This document shows, piece by piece, positions 45,884 to 55,311 of a DNA stretch of 64,000 nt. Numbering within the stretch: position 1 is the first letter of the stretch; every line of letters starts with the position of its first letter. The notes beneath the pieces are model-generated. The model saw only the letters and a program-made list of their open reading frames with translations. It did no database searches and was not told the origin of the DNA. Source of the stretch: Parabacteroides timonensis (GTDB lineage Bacteria > Bacteroidota > Bacteroidia > Bacteroidales > Tannerellaceae); the NCBI RefSeq assembly GCF_900128505.1, contig NZ_LT669940.1, forward strand, positions 486,755 to 550,754. The letters run 5' to 3'. Made by a program: the position numbers and the translations under genes.

Positions 45884-45914
45884 CAAAGATAGATGTTCTG
45901 TCTGAACTACCAAA
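45884..45914 (-). promoter_or_regulatory. Consensus promoter of the tRNA-Glu/rpsT cluster
   Basis: On the minus strand TTTG (45911-45914), a 19-nt spacer and TATCTTTG (45884-45891) match the Bacteroidetes consensus exactly. Start of transcription is expected near 45877. Confidence 0.85.
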
Positions 45915-45956
45915 ACATTTCAGAGGAAAATTTAATAGAACACAACGTTTTAACTT

Positions 45957-46346
45957 CTATTTAGAACCTATATCCTGGAGGTGTATTTCCAGTGCTTTAA
46001 CGGAAATATTTATTTCCCAGATACATACACATAGTGATGCAGCTAAAAGTAATAAGGCGATTCCGAATATCCAGGCGGCGATAATTTGCCATGAAATATA
46101 GATGAAAAACATGGAAATTACGCAAAACAGCAAACTAAGTATCCCTAGTATTTGCATGGAGCGGGTCAGATAAAGCCGTTTACGAAGGTTGGCTATCTGT
46201 GCAAAATCTTTCGGATCGTGCGATTGTTGATGCTTTTCCTTTAATGCTCGCACAACACTGGCATACGACAGGAAACGATTGGTATAAGCCAGCAATATGA
46301 GTGATATGGCTGAAAATAGAAGTGACGGGGTAGTTAGATCCAACAT
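45957..46346 (-). CDS. DUF2721-like inner-membrane protein
   Basis: A 129-residue protein with a hydrophobic N-terminal segment (about 8-27), a charged middle (RALKEKHQQSHDPKDFAQIANLRKRLYLTRSMQ) quoted by its ends, and two further spans (about 66-85 and 88-110). The arrangement and the R-K-R-L-x-L-x-x-x-M stretch match what I know of DUF2721 proteins. Function is unknown. It is transcribed divergently from recO and upstream of the tRNA-Glu promoter. Confidence 0.75.
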   Translation of the reverse strand: MLDLTTPSLLFSAISLILLAYTNRFLSYASVVRALKEKHQQSHDPKDFAQIANLRKRLYLTRSMQILGILSLLFCVISMFFIYISWQIIAAWIFGIALLLLAASLCVCIWEINISVKALEIHLQDIGSK

Positions 46347-46406
46347 AATTAATAATGTATTTATACTATTATAACCTGCAAATATCGGAAATAGTTTGTT
46401 GTTTTG

Positions 46407-46414
46407 TATCTTTG
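46407..46414 (+). promoter_or_regulatory. Promoter -7 box of recO
   Basis: TATCTTTG is an exact TAnnTTTG match 22 bp before the recO ATG. The -33 region is not well conserved. Confidence 0.55.
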
Positions 46415-46436
46415 TCTGCCATAAAGAGGTGAGATT

Positions 46437-47162
46437 ATGTTATGTAAAACGCGCGGGATTGTCCTGCATGCTATTCCATACAACGATAAATATTCTATTA
46501 TATATATGTATACGGAGGCTTTCGGACGAGCCTCTTATCTGGTGGCACGCAACCGGGGAAAGAAATCGACCGTCTCTAAAGCGCTGTTCATGCCGCTATC
46601 TGTTTTGGAGATGGAAGTGGAGCATCTGAATAAACGTGACCTGCACCGTATCCGCGAAACAAAGTTATGCTATCCTCTGACCGAACTGTTCTGTAATCCG
46701 GTGAAGAACGTATTGGCACTGTTCCTTTCCGAGGTATTGTTCCGGGTTGTGAAGGATACGGAACCGGACCCGCGACTTTTCAATTATCTGTATGAATCGA
46801 TACATCTGTTGGAATATGCCGATAAGGGAGTAGCAAACTTTCATCTGGTATTCTTGCTTCGCTTGCTTCATTATCTGGGAATTTATCCGAATGCCGATTC
46901 TTTCTCTTCCGGCTGTTATTTCGATATGCAGAACGGTGTTTTTATCGACCGTATCCCTATGCACCGGCATTATTTGAACCGGGAGGAGAGTCAGGTCTTT
47001 GCTCGTCTATTGAAAATCAGTTTCGAAAATATGTCGCTTTATTCTTTTTCCCGGCAGGACAGGGTAGGAGTAATCAACCGTATCGTTGAATATTACCGCT
47101 TGCATTTACCGGAATTTCCGGAAATAAAGTCCCTTTCGGTGATGCAAAGTCTTTTCGATTGA
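46437..47162 (+). CDS. recO: DNA repair protein RecO
   Basis: A 241-residue recombination mediator that helps load RecA with RecR. The N-terminal OB-fold is seen in LCKTRGIVLHAIPYNDKYSIIYMYTEAFGRASYLV (in part), followed by a helical domain. Bacteroidetes RecO proteins have this length and usually a C-terminal half rich in aromatic residues, as here (YLGIYPNADSFSSGCYFD). It is transcribed alone, with tRNA-Arg following under its own promoter. Confidence 0.92.
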   Translation: MLCKTRGIVLHAIPYNDKYSIIYMYTEAFGRASYLVARNRGKKSTVSKALFMPLSVLEMEVEHLNKRDLHRIRETKLCYPLTELFCNPVKNVLALFLSEVLFRVVKDTEPDPRLFNYLYESIHLLEYADKGVANFHLVFLLRLLHYLGIYPNADSFSSGCYFDMQNGVFIDRIPMHRHYLNREESQVFARLLKISFENMSLYSFSRQDRVGVINRIVEYYRLHLPEFPEIKSLSVMQSLFD

Positions 47163-47181
47163 TCAGATTACCGCCTGAATA

Positions 47182-47213
47182 CTTGCCAGTTTGAGGAAAA
47201 GGTTATACTTTTG
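47182..47213 (+). promoter_or_regulatory. Promoter of tRNA-Arg
   Basis: CTTG at 47182-47185, a 20-nt spacer and TACTTTTG at 47206-47213, an exact TAnnTTTG. Expected start near 47220, 13 bp before the tRNA. Confidence 0.7.
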
Positions 47214-47232
47214 CCGCACTTATGTAAAAGTT

Positions 47233-47304
47233 GGTCTTGTAGTTCAATGGATAGAATAGAAGTTTCCTAAACTTTAGATCCGGGTTCGATTCCCGGCGAG
47301 ACTA
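47233..47304 (+). tRNA. tRNA-Arg (anticodon CCT)
   Basis: A 72-nt cloverleaf. GGTCTTG pairs with CGAGACT with two G-U pairs; the anticodon loop TTCCTAA gives CCT, reading AGG; the T arm is CCGGGTTCGATTCCCGG. CCA is not encoded. Confidence 0.93.
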
Positions 47305-47318
47305 CAAATTAAATATTG

Positions 47319-47357
47319 AAGGACTGTACCTGAAGCTTTTGCTCCTGTACAGTCCTT
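47319..47357. terminator. Hairpin between tRNA-Arg and the fimbrial operon
   Basis: AAGGACTGTAC (47319-47329) pairs perfectly with GTACAGTCCTT (47347-47357). It lies between converging transcripts and could serve both; T runs are weak on either side. Confidence 0.6.
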
Positions 47358-47401
47358 CTCTCACTTAATCAATACTAAATCCATCCCGGATTGTCTTCCT
47401 T

Positions 47402-49552
47402 TTATTGATACAAATTCAAACGCATTCCTGTTAGTAACTCCCCTACTGTAAATGATCCGTAATAACCATTGCTTGAGAGGGTGACTGTATCGGACAGTTT
47501 GCTTCCAGATTTTACATAGAAACCATACATACTGTTCCTGTTGGTTGAAAAACTACTGATGATAGCCGTATTGGAGGAACTTATGCTACGGTTCTGAAGT
47601 GTATACGTCAATCCGTTATAAATAGCGCGTAATTCTCCTGAAGTGTACACGTTTCCTGACAGGTAATTGTTGACAGTAACAGTTGAATTACTGAATCCCG
47701 GAGCACTAATGATTAGTTGCTCGTGGCTATCGTTCTTACTTGACGAAAACTCGACTGTCTGTTCTCCGGATGGTGGTGTATTATAAGTATAGCTATATCC
47801 ACCGTCTACCACGCTCCAACCGGCCTGTGATGTTGTCAGGTTCTTTGTCGCAACAAATACTGTTAACGGATATGTCGGAGGATAATCCGAATATTCGGGA
47901 ATAGTGAACCTTAATGTAGCTGTGTTCCCCGTTCCGTAGACAATCATATTATTGTTGTTGACCGATACTCCTTCAAACTGATGTGAGATTAGTTTAATCT
48001 CAGCAGTTTTGAAATAATCGTTTTCTATCGTAATCGTCTCATTGCTATTATCCAGGCTCGTTTTAAAGTTCAGTTCTTTAATGCCGGGGCTATATACCCA
48101 GTATACATATTTATATATGCCATCCTCGAAATTGATCTCCAGATTCTTATTCGGGTCGGTCGGATTTAAATATTTTGTTGTCACCTCGCATTTCAGAGGA
48201 AACAGGTAGTTAGGTATAACATCCGGTATACGGAATGATAAAGTAACATCCTGATCCTTGCCTGTGTATAGTTCAGGAGATAATGTTGCCGGATCGAAAC
48301 TATATAATGTGCTGGATGTGACCGTGATGACACGGGACAGTTCCCCAGCTTTCACCAGTAAAGTCGCTTCATTCTGTCCGGCAGAGACTTTGGCTATACG
48401 GGCGGTGATGTTCCCGTTGCCGTCGTATGACAGGCCACTGACGATACTACCCCGGTCTTCCTGTACCGATACGCTGATCTGTCCGTCGTTTGGAACTTCG
48501 TTTTCCGTATAATGAGCTGTCACGTCCAACGTTCCACCTTTTGTGAACAGGAAGTTCAGCCGGCTAACGGTCAGCCTGTTGTTATCGCTGTCGGAGATAG
48601 AAGGAGAGTCCTTGAATATTTCTGCATAGATGTTGTTGGATACTTCTGCGTTTTTTGCATCCTCAAAAGTCGTGCTACCGTGTGCTTTATCACTGAACGA
48701 TTTGATTATGACCTTATACTGGTAGTTCCTGACTATTGTATAAGGTTTTTTGTTAATGTCCAGGAACTGTATTTTGTAATACAGTTCCGGCCCATTATCC
48801 AGGCGGCCTTTAATAATAATATAAGACTGGTCGTTGAAGTAGTTAGGATTTTCAAACATATATTTGGGTTCCATATTACAATCCGCATCACTCTGGCTTG
48901 TTTTATACAGAGTGCCCGGAGGTAACGTGGTGATATCATCCTGAATAATAAACGGATTGGGAGTCATATCCGGTATAAACGGTACGACGGTACCGGTCGA
49001 AGAGATATGACCGAGTGCGTAACCGGTGACAGTAAAGTTAGACGCATCGTCTTGTACCGTTACTTTCGCCTGGTTGCGGAAAAGCGTTACCGATAGAGGA
49101 GAGGACAGGGAGGGAACCTCGCTTCTTCCCCAGAAAACCATTTTATTGTCGTATAAGGAAGGCATAACTTCTTTCTCGTCTTTCTGCAGGAATGCATTAT
49201 CATTGAAAGAAGACCAGTTGTCGTAGTTAGCCACCACGTGTATAATTCTTGTTTCTTCGGGTACTTCCGCTTTGAAAGAACCGCTACCGACGCCGTCTGT
49301 CTCTCCGCTGTTAAGATCAGTTGCGTGAGTGCGCTCGATAAACAGTCCGTTCGAGTCGAAGGCCAGTAACCAGACATCCGACAGGTTGTTCTCAAATGAA
49401 GCTGCGGCACGTGTGGCGATCCTGTATTCCGGTATGTTTACAGATACCTGTAAAGCTGCCTTGCCGGGCTTCATTGTCTTTTCCACTTCAATTTCGTCCT
49501 GACAGGCGAATAATGCAAGTGAAGCAATTAAATATATGACAATATTTTTCAT
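47402..49552 (-). CDS. Fimbrial accessory or tip lipoprotein (FimA/Mfa-fold N-terminus with repeated beta domains)
   Basis: A 716-residue lipoprotein, last gene of the fimbrial operon. Lipobox LFAC lipidates Cys17. IATRAAASFENNLSDVWLLAFDSNGLF shows the N-terminal fimbrillin pattern, including an Arg at the likely protease-processing site (ATR/AA). The N-terminal half reads as a transthyretin-like fimbrillin fold. After about residue 320 there are repeated beta-sandwich-like segments in which phrases such as LRFTIPEYSDYPPTYPLTVFV and LSFRIPDVIPNYLFPLKCEV recur, so at least two related domains are present. It is probably a large accessory or tip protein at the end of the pilus. No adhesin family is recognised. 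Confidence 0.7.
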   Translation of the reverse strand: MKNIVIYLIASLALFACQDEIEVEKTMKPGKAALQVSVNIPEYRIATRAAASFENNLSDVWLLAFDSNGLFIERTHATDLNSGETDGVGSGSFKAEVPEETRIIHVVANYDNWSSFNDNAFLQKDEKEVMPSLYDNKMVFWGRSEVPSLSSPLSVTLFRNQAKVTVQDDASNFTVTGYALGHISSTGTVVPFIPDMTPNPFIIQDDITTLPPGTLYKTSQSDADCNMEPKYMFENPNYFNDQSYIIIKGRLDNGPELYYKIQFLDINKKPYTIVRNYQYKVIIKSFSDKAHGSTTFEDAKNAEVSNNIYAEIFKDSPSISDSDNNRLTVSRLNFLFTKGGTLDVTAHYTENEVPNDGQISVSVQEDRGSIVSGLSYDGNGNITARIAKVSAGQNEATLLVKAGELSRVITVTSSTLYSFDPATLSPELYTGKDQDVTLSFRIPDVIPNYLFPLKCEVTTKYLNPTDPNKNLEINFEDGIYKYVYWVYSPGIKELNFKTSLDNSNETITIENDYFKTAEIKLISHQFEGVSVNNNNMIVYGTGNTATLRFTIPEYSDYPPTYPLTVFVATKNLTTSQAGWSVVDGGYSYTYNTPPSGEQTVEFSSSKNDSHEQLIISAPGFSNSTVTVNNYLSGNVYTSGELRAIYNGLTYTLQNRSISSSNTAIISSFSTNRNSMYGFYVKSGSKLSDTVTLSSNGYYGSFTVGELLTGMRLNLYQ

Positions 49553-49564
49553 AACTATCCTCCT

Positions 49565-51553
49565 TTAAAATTTGACATCCCTGACACAACGTACCGATGA
49601 GTTCAACGGGTTGAAGGAACCTGTATTCCCCACCCTGGGATCTATGAACTGAACGGTGGAACTGGCTCTGGCACTCCAGTACCAGCTGCCTTCCAGAATC
49701 TTTTTAACTTCAGCCACCTTGATATTCTGAAGCACGTCGATCAGATAAACTTCAGCCAATGTAGGCATACGCCAGTCCGAATACGTCTCGTTAGTCGTGG
49801 CGTCGTTTTCAACATAAGCCGCACATTTATTCCTTGAATTCAGGTAGCTGTCTGCTGTTGTCACCCCGTGTTGCGAAGCCAGCATAAGACGGGGAGATAT
49901 ACGCCGGTTATTTTCTTCCGTGTCGATCGTTACGCCGTTACTGTCAGTCAAAGGATGTCCCAATATTGCATTATTCCTGATATATTGGGCGTATGATTTT
50001 CCTAATGCCGGATTAGCGGCATAATGTGTATAGCCAGTTCCGAAGTCTTCATCGAACTCGTCGGGATCAGGTAAGGAAGAGAAGTCGGCAACGAAAGAAC
50101 CGATAACGAACATTTTATTATTATTCTGTCCCTGGCTTCCGCCCGGAGCATCTGCTGATATATCGGAACCTATGTATAAGGCCGGATACTGTATAACCGT
50201 TACTTTCTGTGTCAGGCCTACGCCGTTGTGAACGGTGAAGGCGATTTCTTTCGCTACGAAATTCTCCGGAAGTGTACTGTTTATAGTGATATCACCGGTT
50301 TTTACTCCCTGCGAACAACTGATAAGTACTCCCTGGTTTCCGTTTGTAATTGCCTGGCCGTTGACAGTGATATCTCCTATCTCTACATCCGGTGTCGACG
50401 ATTGGAATGTTGTCATGAAATTGGTACTGTTGGGCAACTTAATATCGGTATCTTCTACATAGATAAAGTTGAAACCTTCCAAAGATACAAGTATCTCTTT
50501 GGTAGTCCAGTCTTTGATTGTGTAATTGGCACTGATCTCTGTTGCTGTCTCTGGTGTCGGTGATCCCGGCTGGTCTACCAGTACCGTTACATCATATAGA
50601 TGGTTACGTTCCAGTTTATATATTGCATCGCGTTCGGCTTCCTGTTCTTCCGATGGATTTGCCGTATCATCTGACGGAAGACGGAAATTGACCGGTACTT
50701 TGTAATAGTTCTGCGCATACTCCGTACCGTCGGGACCTGTTGCCGGAATATTCACGATCAGGTAAGTCTCGTTCTGTTTTTGCTGTCTCCAGTCGTTCGG
50801 ATAGGAGTAGACAACGATCTTGTCTGTTCCTGTCCCCGGGGTAATACCAGTAAAACCCGACATACTCTGTAGCTGAGGAATAACAGTATTCCCGCTTTCC
50901 AGAGCAGATGCATTTGTTGCATACTGGAACAGCTTTTTAGTGATAGTTCCACCGGTTAATGCATGGAAATTATTCGTGTAAGCGGTGGAGATCCTGATTT
51001 TTGCTGCCGCCCGTTTTAATGATACGGCAATTTCTTTGTTGACGATACGTCCGTCATTCAGAATATTGGCGGCAGTACCATCCATAAGAAAACTATCCTG
51101 TATCTTATCGGGGTTCAACGCTGAAACGTTCAATGCTTGCAAGTTGGAACGTGTAAGACCAGCGGCAGGTATACTTCCGCTATAATTAGTTACCACATAC
51201 GTATTATAAGTCGCATTCCGGACAAACTGATCTTGCGTAGCACCCAGTATAACGGTATATTCCCCGCTTCCTGTCTGCTCGGGAGAAGGGGTGATGTGCT
51301 GGTAGAAAGAACAAGACTCCTGGTCTTCCCTGTAAATGAAAACGTCCAGTGTTTTGATCAGGTTTTCATTCAGATCGTCCTCCCCAATTTCCGTATCGGC
51401 ACGGGTGATACCCGATTGCGACAGCCTAATGGCTATTTTGCCGGAACCGGAGACTGCATCCGGCTCGCCTGCCAGTTCTTCCTGGCTACAGGAAGAGAAC
51501 AGCAGGACCAGTGCCGAGATAAATTGAATGATGTAGATATTATTTAGTTTCAT
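49565..51553 (-). CDS. Fimbrial tip-like lipoprotein with a lectin-like C-terminal domain
   Basis: A 662-residue lipoprotein. Lipobox LFSSC lipidates Cys22, and GITRADTEIGEDDLNE supplies a likely Arg cleavage site. Fimbrillin-like beta domains occupy about residues 35-340 and a further beta domain about 350-470. The C-terminus differs: YSDWRMPTLAEVYLIDVLQN, WYWSARASS and SSVRCVRDVKF form the W-R-x-P-T ... Y-W-S-A ... V-R-C-V-R-D pattern of the DUF1566/Fibrobacter-major-paralogue domain, a C-type-lectin-like fold. That places a possible receptor-binding unit on a pilus subunit. 12 bp separate it from the next gene. Confidence 0.72.
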   Translation of the reverse strand: MKLNNIYIIQFISALVLLFSSCSQEELAGEPDAVSGSGKIAIRLSQSGITRADTEIGEDDLNENLIKTLDVFIYREDQESCSFYQHITPSPEQTGSGEYTVILGATQDQFVRNATYNTYVVTNYSGSIPAAGLTRSNLQALNVSALNPDKIQDSFLMDGTAANILNDGRIVNKEIAVSLKRAAAKIRISTAYTNNFHALTGGTITKKLFQYATNASALESGNTVIPQLQSMSGFTGITPGTGTDKIVVYSYPNDWRQQKQNETYLIVNIPATGPDGTEYAQNYYKVPVNFRLPSDDTANPSEEQEAERDAIYKLERNHLYDVTVLVDQPGSPTPETATEISANYTIKDWTTKEILVSLEGFNFIYVEDTDIKLPNSTNFMTTFQSSTPDVEIGDITVNGQAITNGNQGVLISCSQGVKTGDITINSTLPENFVAKEIAFTVHNGVGLTQKVTVIQYPALYIGSDISADAPGGSQGQNNNKMFVIGSFVADFSSLPDPDEFDEDFGTGYTHYAANPALGKSYAQYIRNNAILGHPLTDSNGVTIDTEENNRRISPRLMLASQHGVTTADSYLNSRNKCAAYVENDATTNETYSDWRMPTLAEVYLIDVLQNIKVAEVKKILEGSWYWSARASSTVQFIDPRVGNTGSFNPLNSSVRCVRDVKF

Positions 51554-51568
51554 AACCCTTTTCTCCTT

Positions 51569-53014
51569 TTATTTATATTCTGTTTGTGTAATCAGAACAT
51601 CCGTATCGTTATCGCCTGGCAGTGCCCGTTGTCCGTTGCTCTGAACCGGGTTGATATTTAACTTTTTCCCCTCTACGGTGATATACAGATAGGCTTTTCT
51701 GATGGTACTGTTCCAGGGCCTTGAAGCTCCCACCTTGATCTCGTAGGTATTGTTGCCGGCAATCCCTTTCGATATGGCCAGTTTGCCATTGGTAGAACCT
51801 TCTGTCCCGAATGTGAATTCCAGACCGTTAGTCAGTGTTGCTGTCCAGATAGCCCCTGCCGGAGCGGTCAGCTGGAAGTTGTAACTGGCATACGATGTGT
51901 TATTCTGCGATTCACCGTTCAGAACGTAGGGATATTGCACAATACCTGTTGTTGCTTCCGTGTTGTTGGCACCAAAGCTGTAATCCCCCTCATTTACCAC
52001 ATGGCCGATCTGTGATGTAGATTTCGTCCAGGGCAAAGTCGTTGTTTTAAGTATCAGCATATTATCCGGATTATCGAGCATTGCCATAATGCGATATACC
52101 GTATTACGTTTCAGGCTATATTTATCGATGGTTTGTCCGCCGTCGGTGATATATCCTTTATACCGGTGAGTCTCTCCGTCGATATCAGCTGTTATCAACA
52201 GGTAAGGAGTGACTGTCGAGTCGGGAGTAGCCGAAGCCGCGATATTTTGATAGCTGTAAAAAGATTCCGTCGCATTGTCCGGAGTGATACCGGACAGGTC
52301 TTCCGGCATGATACCCAATACATTGTTACTATCGATCACCCTGAGATCATTCTTTGTCTTAACGGGGGAAACCATGATGGTATTCTGATATTCACCCCGT
52401 GTGTTGATTATCTGGTTGACCAATTCGATCGACTTTACAATGACCTCCTTGCTCTCCAGCCTTCTGCTTTTGAACATATAGACATCCAGTCGTGAAACAA
52501 GTCTTTCCATCTGGATAGTTGCTTCCGTAACAAGACCGTCGATTTCTACAACCTGTCTTCCTACCATTAACAGACTAGTATCCGTAAACCCGTTTTTGTT
52601 TGTTATAGTCATCGTATCCAGTTCCGATAAGGGTTTCGATTCATCCGGTATTATGGAGTATTCTTTTCCCTCATCATTATAATTACCGATAGCATAAATA
52701 ATTTTGTCTTGTGGGGAAACCTGGATCGACCGGGTCAGTTCATCCACATATTGCGGGGTGATAACCGGGATCAGCTCTGAGTATTCACACTTACCATCCG
52801 TCTTATTAAAGATGTAAAGAGCCAGGCTCGAAAACTTACCGTCTCCTCCTTTTATCAGGTCGTCTGCTGTTGCGCGGGTGGAGATCGTCAGGTTCAGCCG
52901 GGCATTCATTTCCAGGCTTGTCTGTTCGATGTCCTCTTCGTCACTACAGGATGTAACCAGCAAGGCGACAATGAAGAACCCTATTGACGCTATATAATTG
53001 TTATACCTTTTCAT
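51569..53014 (-). CDS. Fimbrial accessory lipoprotein (Mfa3/FimC-like)
   Basis: A 481-residue lipoprotein, third in the fimbrial run. Lipobox LVTSC lipidates Cys23; LTISTRATADDL gives the Arg cleavage site. GKFSSLALYIFNKTDGKCEY and RLVSRLDVYMF match the beta-strand pattern of fimbrillins, where a strand near residue 50 carries the phrase L-x-x-Y-I/V-F-N/D. The C-terminal third (LTAPAGAIWTATLTNGLEFTFG) looks like a separate beta-sandwich of the BACON type. The gene order after the anchor-type gene suggests an accessory component. Confidence 0.7.
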   Translation of the reverse strand: MKRYNNYIASIGFFIVALLVTSCSDEEDIEQTSLEMNARLNLTISTRATADDLIKGGDGKFSSLALYIFNKTDGKCEYSELIPVITPQYVDELTRSIQVSPQDKIIYAIGNYNDEGKEYSIIPDESKPLSELDTMTITNKNGFTDTSLLMVGRQVVEIDGLVTEATIQMERLVSRLDVYMFKSRRLESKEVIVKSIELVNQIINTRGEYQNTIMVSPVKTKNDLRVIDSNNVLGIMPEDLSGITPDNATESFYSYQNIAASATPDSTVTPYLLITADIDGETHRYKGYITDGGQTIDKYSLKRNTVYRIMAMLDNPDNMLILKTTTLPWTKSTSQIGHVVNEGDYSFGANNTEATTGIVQYPYVLNGESQNNTSYASYNFQLTAPAGAIWTATLTNGLEFTFGTEGSTNGKLAISKGIAGNNTYEIKVGASRPWNSTIRKAYLYITVEGKKLNINPVQSNGQRALPGDNDTDVLITQTEYK

Positions 53015-53027
53015 GTTGTTTGTGGGC

Positions 53028-53906
53028 TTATCCGAGGCCCGGTTTTATCACCTCTTCATCCCAGGGTTGAACTGTGACCGAGGTTCCATTGAAACGGAAG
53101 CGGATTCCGACCGTCACTTCATTGATCCCGTCTACCGAGATATGGTTGTTCTGCATGAAATCCTTCAGATTCAATGTGTAAATTGTTTTATTCGTCTCTT
53201 TACTGACTAAATTGATATAGATACTGTTTTTGTCGTTGAACCGCAGTACGTTGAACCTTGACTTATATCCGGAGGTGTTTACTTCTTTCCGAACGACCGG
53301 CCTGTACGAAACATTCTCCGAAGAGAATGTTTTCGCAAAGTTGACCGTGGGACTCAGGTTACCGATCTCAATATCGATTGGTGACGTACCGTCAGCCTGA
53401 GCAACCTCTTCCAGTCCTTCCAGTTCAATATACATTTTAATGTGTGAACTACTGAAATAAACAGTATCCGTGCTTGAGGCATCCTGATAAATATCTATAT
53501 CCCTGCTTCCTATGTACAGGCTATCATTAGTGGTGATCAATTCCTTTGTAAAATAGTGAGGGGCAGCAACCAAAGCCGTGTTTATAGTCATCGCCTGATC
53601 GATCCGGGTATCGTTTCGGGTGTTTCCCCAACATACGACCCGGTATTTGCCGGCCGGGAGGTTGAGGGGAGTTCCCTGGTTATGTCTTAAATCACCCTGA
53701 TCTAATCCGATTCTTTCTACAAGTGCTCCGTTTTCGCTATATACATACAGATCCACTTTTTCTATTTTTTCAGGGAATATATCCTTTGTCCCGTCTCCGA
53801 AGTATTTGAAGATCAGATTCGTGTCGCAACTATCCAGGTCTTCTTTGATACAACCGGTCATCAGGGCAACCAATAGCATAATGCTGAAATATTTCATTTG
53901 TTTCAT
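53028..53906 (-). CDS. FimB/Mfa2 family fimbrial anchor lipoprotein
   Basis: A 292-residue lipoprotein. Lipobox LMTGC lipidates Cys19, and CIKEDLDSCDTNLIFKY is the near-invariant start of Mfa2/FimB proteins, which fix the pilus base in the outer membrane and limit its length. KVDLYVYSENGALV and NLPAGKYRVVCWGN are the typical first-domain strands. It lies 34 bp after the major subunit gene, the classical mfa1-mfa2 order. An ATG at 53897 is an alternative start. Confidence 0.85.
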   Translation of the reverse strand: MKQMKYFSIMLLVALMTGCIKEDLDSCDTNLIFKYFGDGTKDIFPEKIEKVDLYVYSENGALVERIGLDQGDLRHNQGTPLNLPAGKYRVVCWGNTRNDTRIDQAMTINTALVAAPHYFTKELITTNDSLYIGSRDIDIYQDASSTDTVYFSSSHIKMYIELEGLEEVAQADGTSPIDIEIGNLSPTVNFAKTFSSENVSYRPVVRKEVNTSGYKSRFNVLRFNDKNSIYINLVSKETNKTIYTLNLKDFMQNNHISVDGINEVTVGIRFRFNGTSVTVQPWDEEVIKPGLG

Positions 53907-53940
53907 TGTTCTGTATGTTGAAATGATGATGAAATCGGAA

Positions 53941-55155
53941 TTATTGATCCAGGTCGAATCCCGGAGTGATTGTTTCTTCTGTCCAGGGCGCGATCGTTAC
54001 ATGAACTAATACGTTATATTGTATATTTTCCAGGTCGTTATCCAACATCGGGATCAACTCGACTTCCATATTATAGATCGTACCTGCTTTGAAATCGTCA
54101 GCCGTCAACTCGGTGGTCGTATCTTTGAAATACTTTACGATGTTGGCGAAACGAGACGTGTTAGCCAGTGACGGGTTAAATACGCTTAAGTCGGTTGATG
54201 CCAGATCCGGAGCCTGAATATCAGACAGGTCAAGATGGATCTTGGGCAACTGGTCGCTCGGGAAAATATTGAATGCATAACTTTTGCCGGCAGGAAGTGT
54301 GACGAGCAATTCTTCATAACTGCTGCCTGTATACTTATTATAGCTGGCATAAGACGCTGCATCCACTGCATTTGGCTGGTTGAAGAGCCATTTACCTTCG
54401 AGAATATTATTAACCGAAGACGTGTTATTATACAGATCGGCAACATCTGTCGAGTCATGATAGGTTGTATAGAAGTTGTTCAGATAAACCCCTTTCAGTT
54501 TTGCACTGAATGAGTTCCAGCTGACTGTTGCTTTCTTTGTGCTACCGCTAATTACACGGGTGAAGTCGAATGAGCCGCTTGTTTTTATTGTGATCTTATT
54601 GATCTGTAAGCGTGCAACGATCGGTTTGATAGTCACATTGGCAATATATGTCTGTCCGGAAGTCGGATCTGGTTCGATCGGTTCGGGCTTGATTGTTGTA
54701 AGATTATCATCCACACCAAAGTACAATACTTCCGAGCCTTGCTGTTGGGCAAGCGTAGTCGATATCTTGTTGTCTGTTACGGCGTTCCCCGGATTACCAT
54801 AAACGTATACTTTTGATATTGTCTGCGGAACATTGACAAACTTCAAACCCTTATCCGGATTAGTCAGTTTCTCCCAGTCGGAATCTGCGGTTGCATCTTT
54901 TGTGATGGTCTGCGTTTTAACTACAGCGCCACTGGCATCCGTCAGATTGATAAGTACGCTGTTTACGTTCATTGTATCTTTGGTAAACAGGTTTCCCGCT
55001 TCTGTCGCTCTGGTGGCTACACCCGATATTCCTGCCAGTGATACGGAAATTGATTTTGTACCGCCATTGTCGGGTACCGGCGATTCGTCGTCGTTACTAC
55101 ATGCAAATAAAGTGGATACAGCGAATAATGTTATAAATAAATTCTTGATTTTCAT
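53941..55155 (-). CDS. Major fimbrial subunit, FimA/Mfa1-like
   Basis: A 404-residue lipoprotein precursor. The frame is open upstream to 55215, but the ATG at 55155 gives a clean signal peptide with lipobox LFAC (Cys19). GISGVATRATEAGNLF provides the Arg at which a trypsin-like protease would free the N-terminal strand for donor-strand assembly of type V pili. The C-terminus ends VHVTIAPWTEETITPGFDLDQ-like, the segment that contributes to polymer contacts in Mfa1 (last residues quoted in part). Position before an Mfa2-type gene and size of about 400 make it the shaft subunit. Confidence 0.82.
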   Translation of the reverse strand: MKIKNLFITLFAVSTLFACSNDDESPVPDNGGTKSISVSLAGISGVATRATEAGNLFTKDTMNVNSVLINLTDASGAVVKTQTITKDATADSDWEKLTNPDKGLKFVNVPQTISKVYVYGNPGNAVTDNKISTTLAQQQGSEVLYFGVDDNLTTIKPEPIEPDPTSGQTYIANVTIKPIVARLQINKITIKTSGSFDFTRVISGSTKKATVSWNSFSAKLKGVYLNNFYTTYHDSTDVADLYNNTSSVNNILEGKWLFNQPNAVDAASYASYNKYTGSSYEELLVTLPAGKSYAFNIFPSDQLPKIHLDLSDIQAPDLASTDLSVFNPSLANTSRFANIVKYFKDTTTELTADDFKAGTIYNMEVELIPMLDNDLENIQYNVLVHVTIAPWTEETITPGFDLDQ

Positions 55156-55311
55156 AACTTTTTTGAAATTAATGATTGATACTCTGTGTGGAAGTCTTTC
55201 CCTCCTGCCTGTCATTAGTGGTTCCTTTTGCTCCGGCTAAGCATAAGGATGGCTGTACATATAAAATTATATGTATATTACCTTGTTATTTTTTTTATTG
55301 ATATCTCCTTT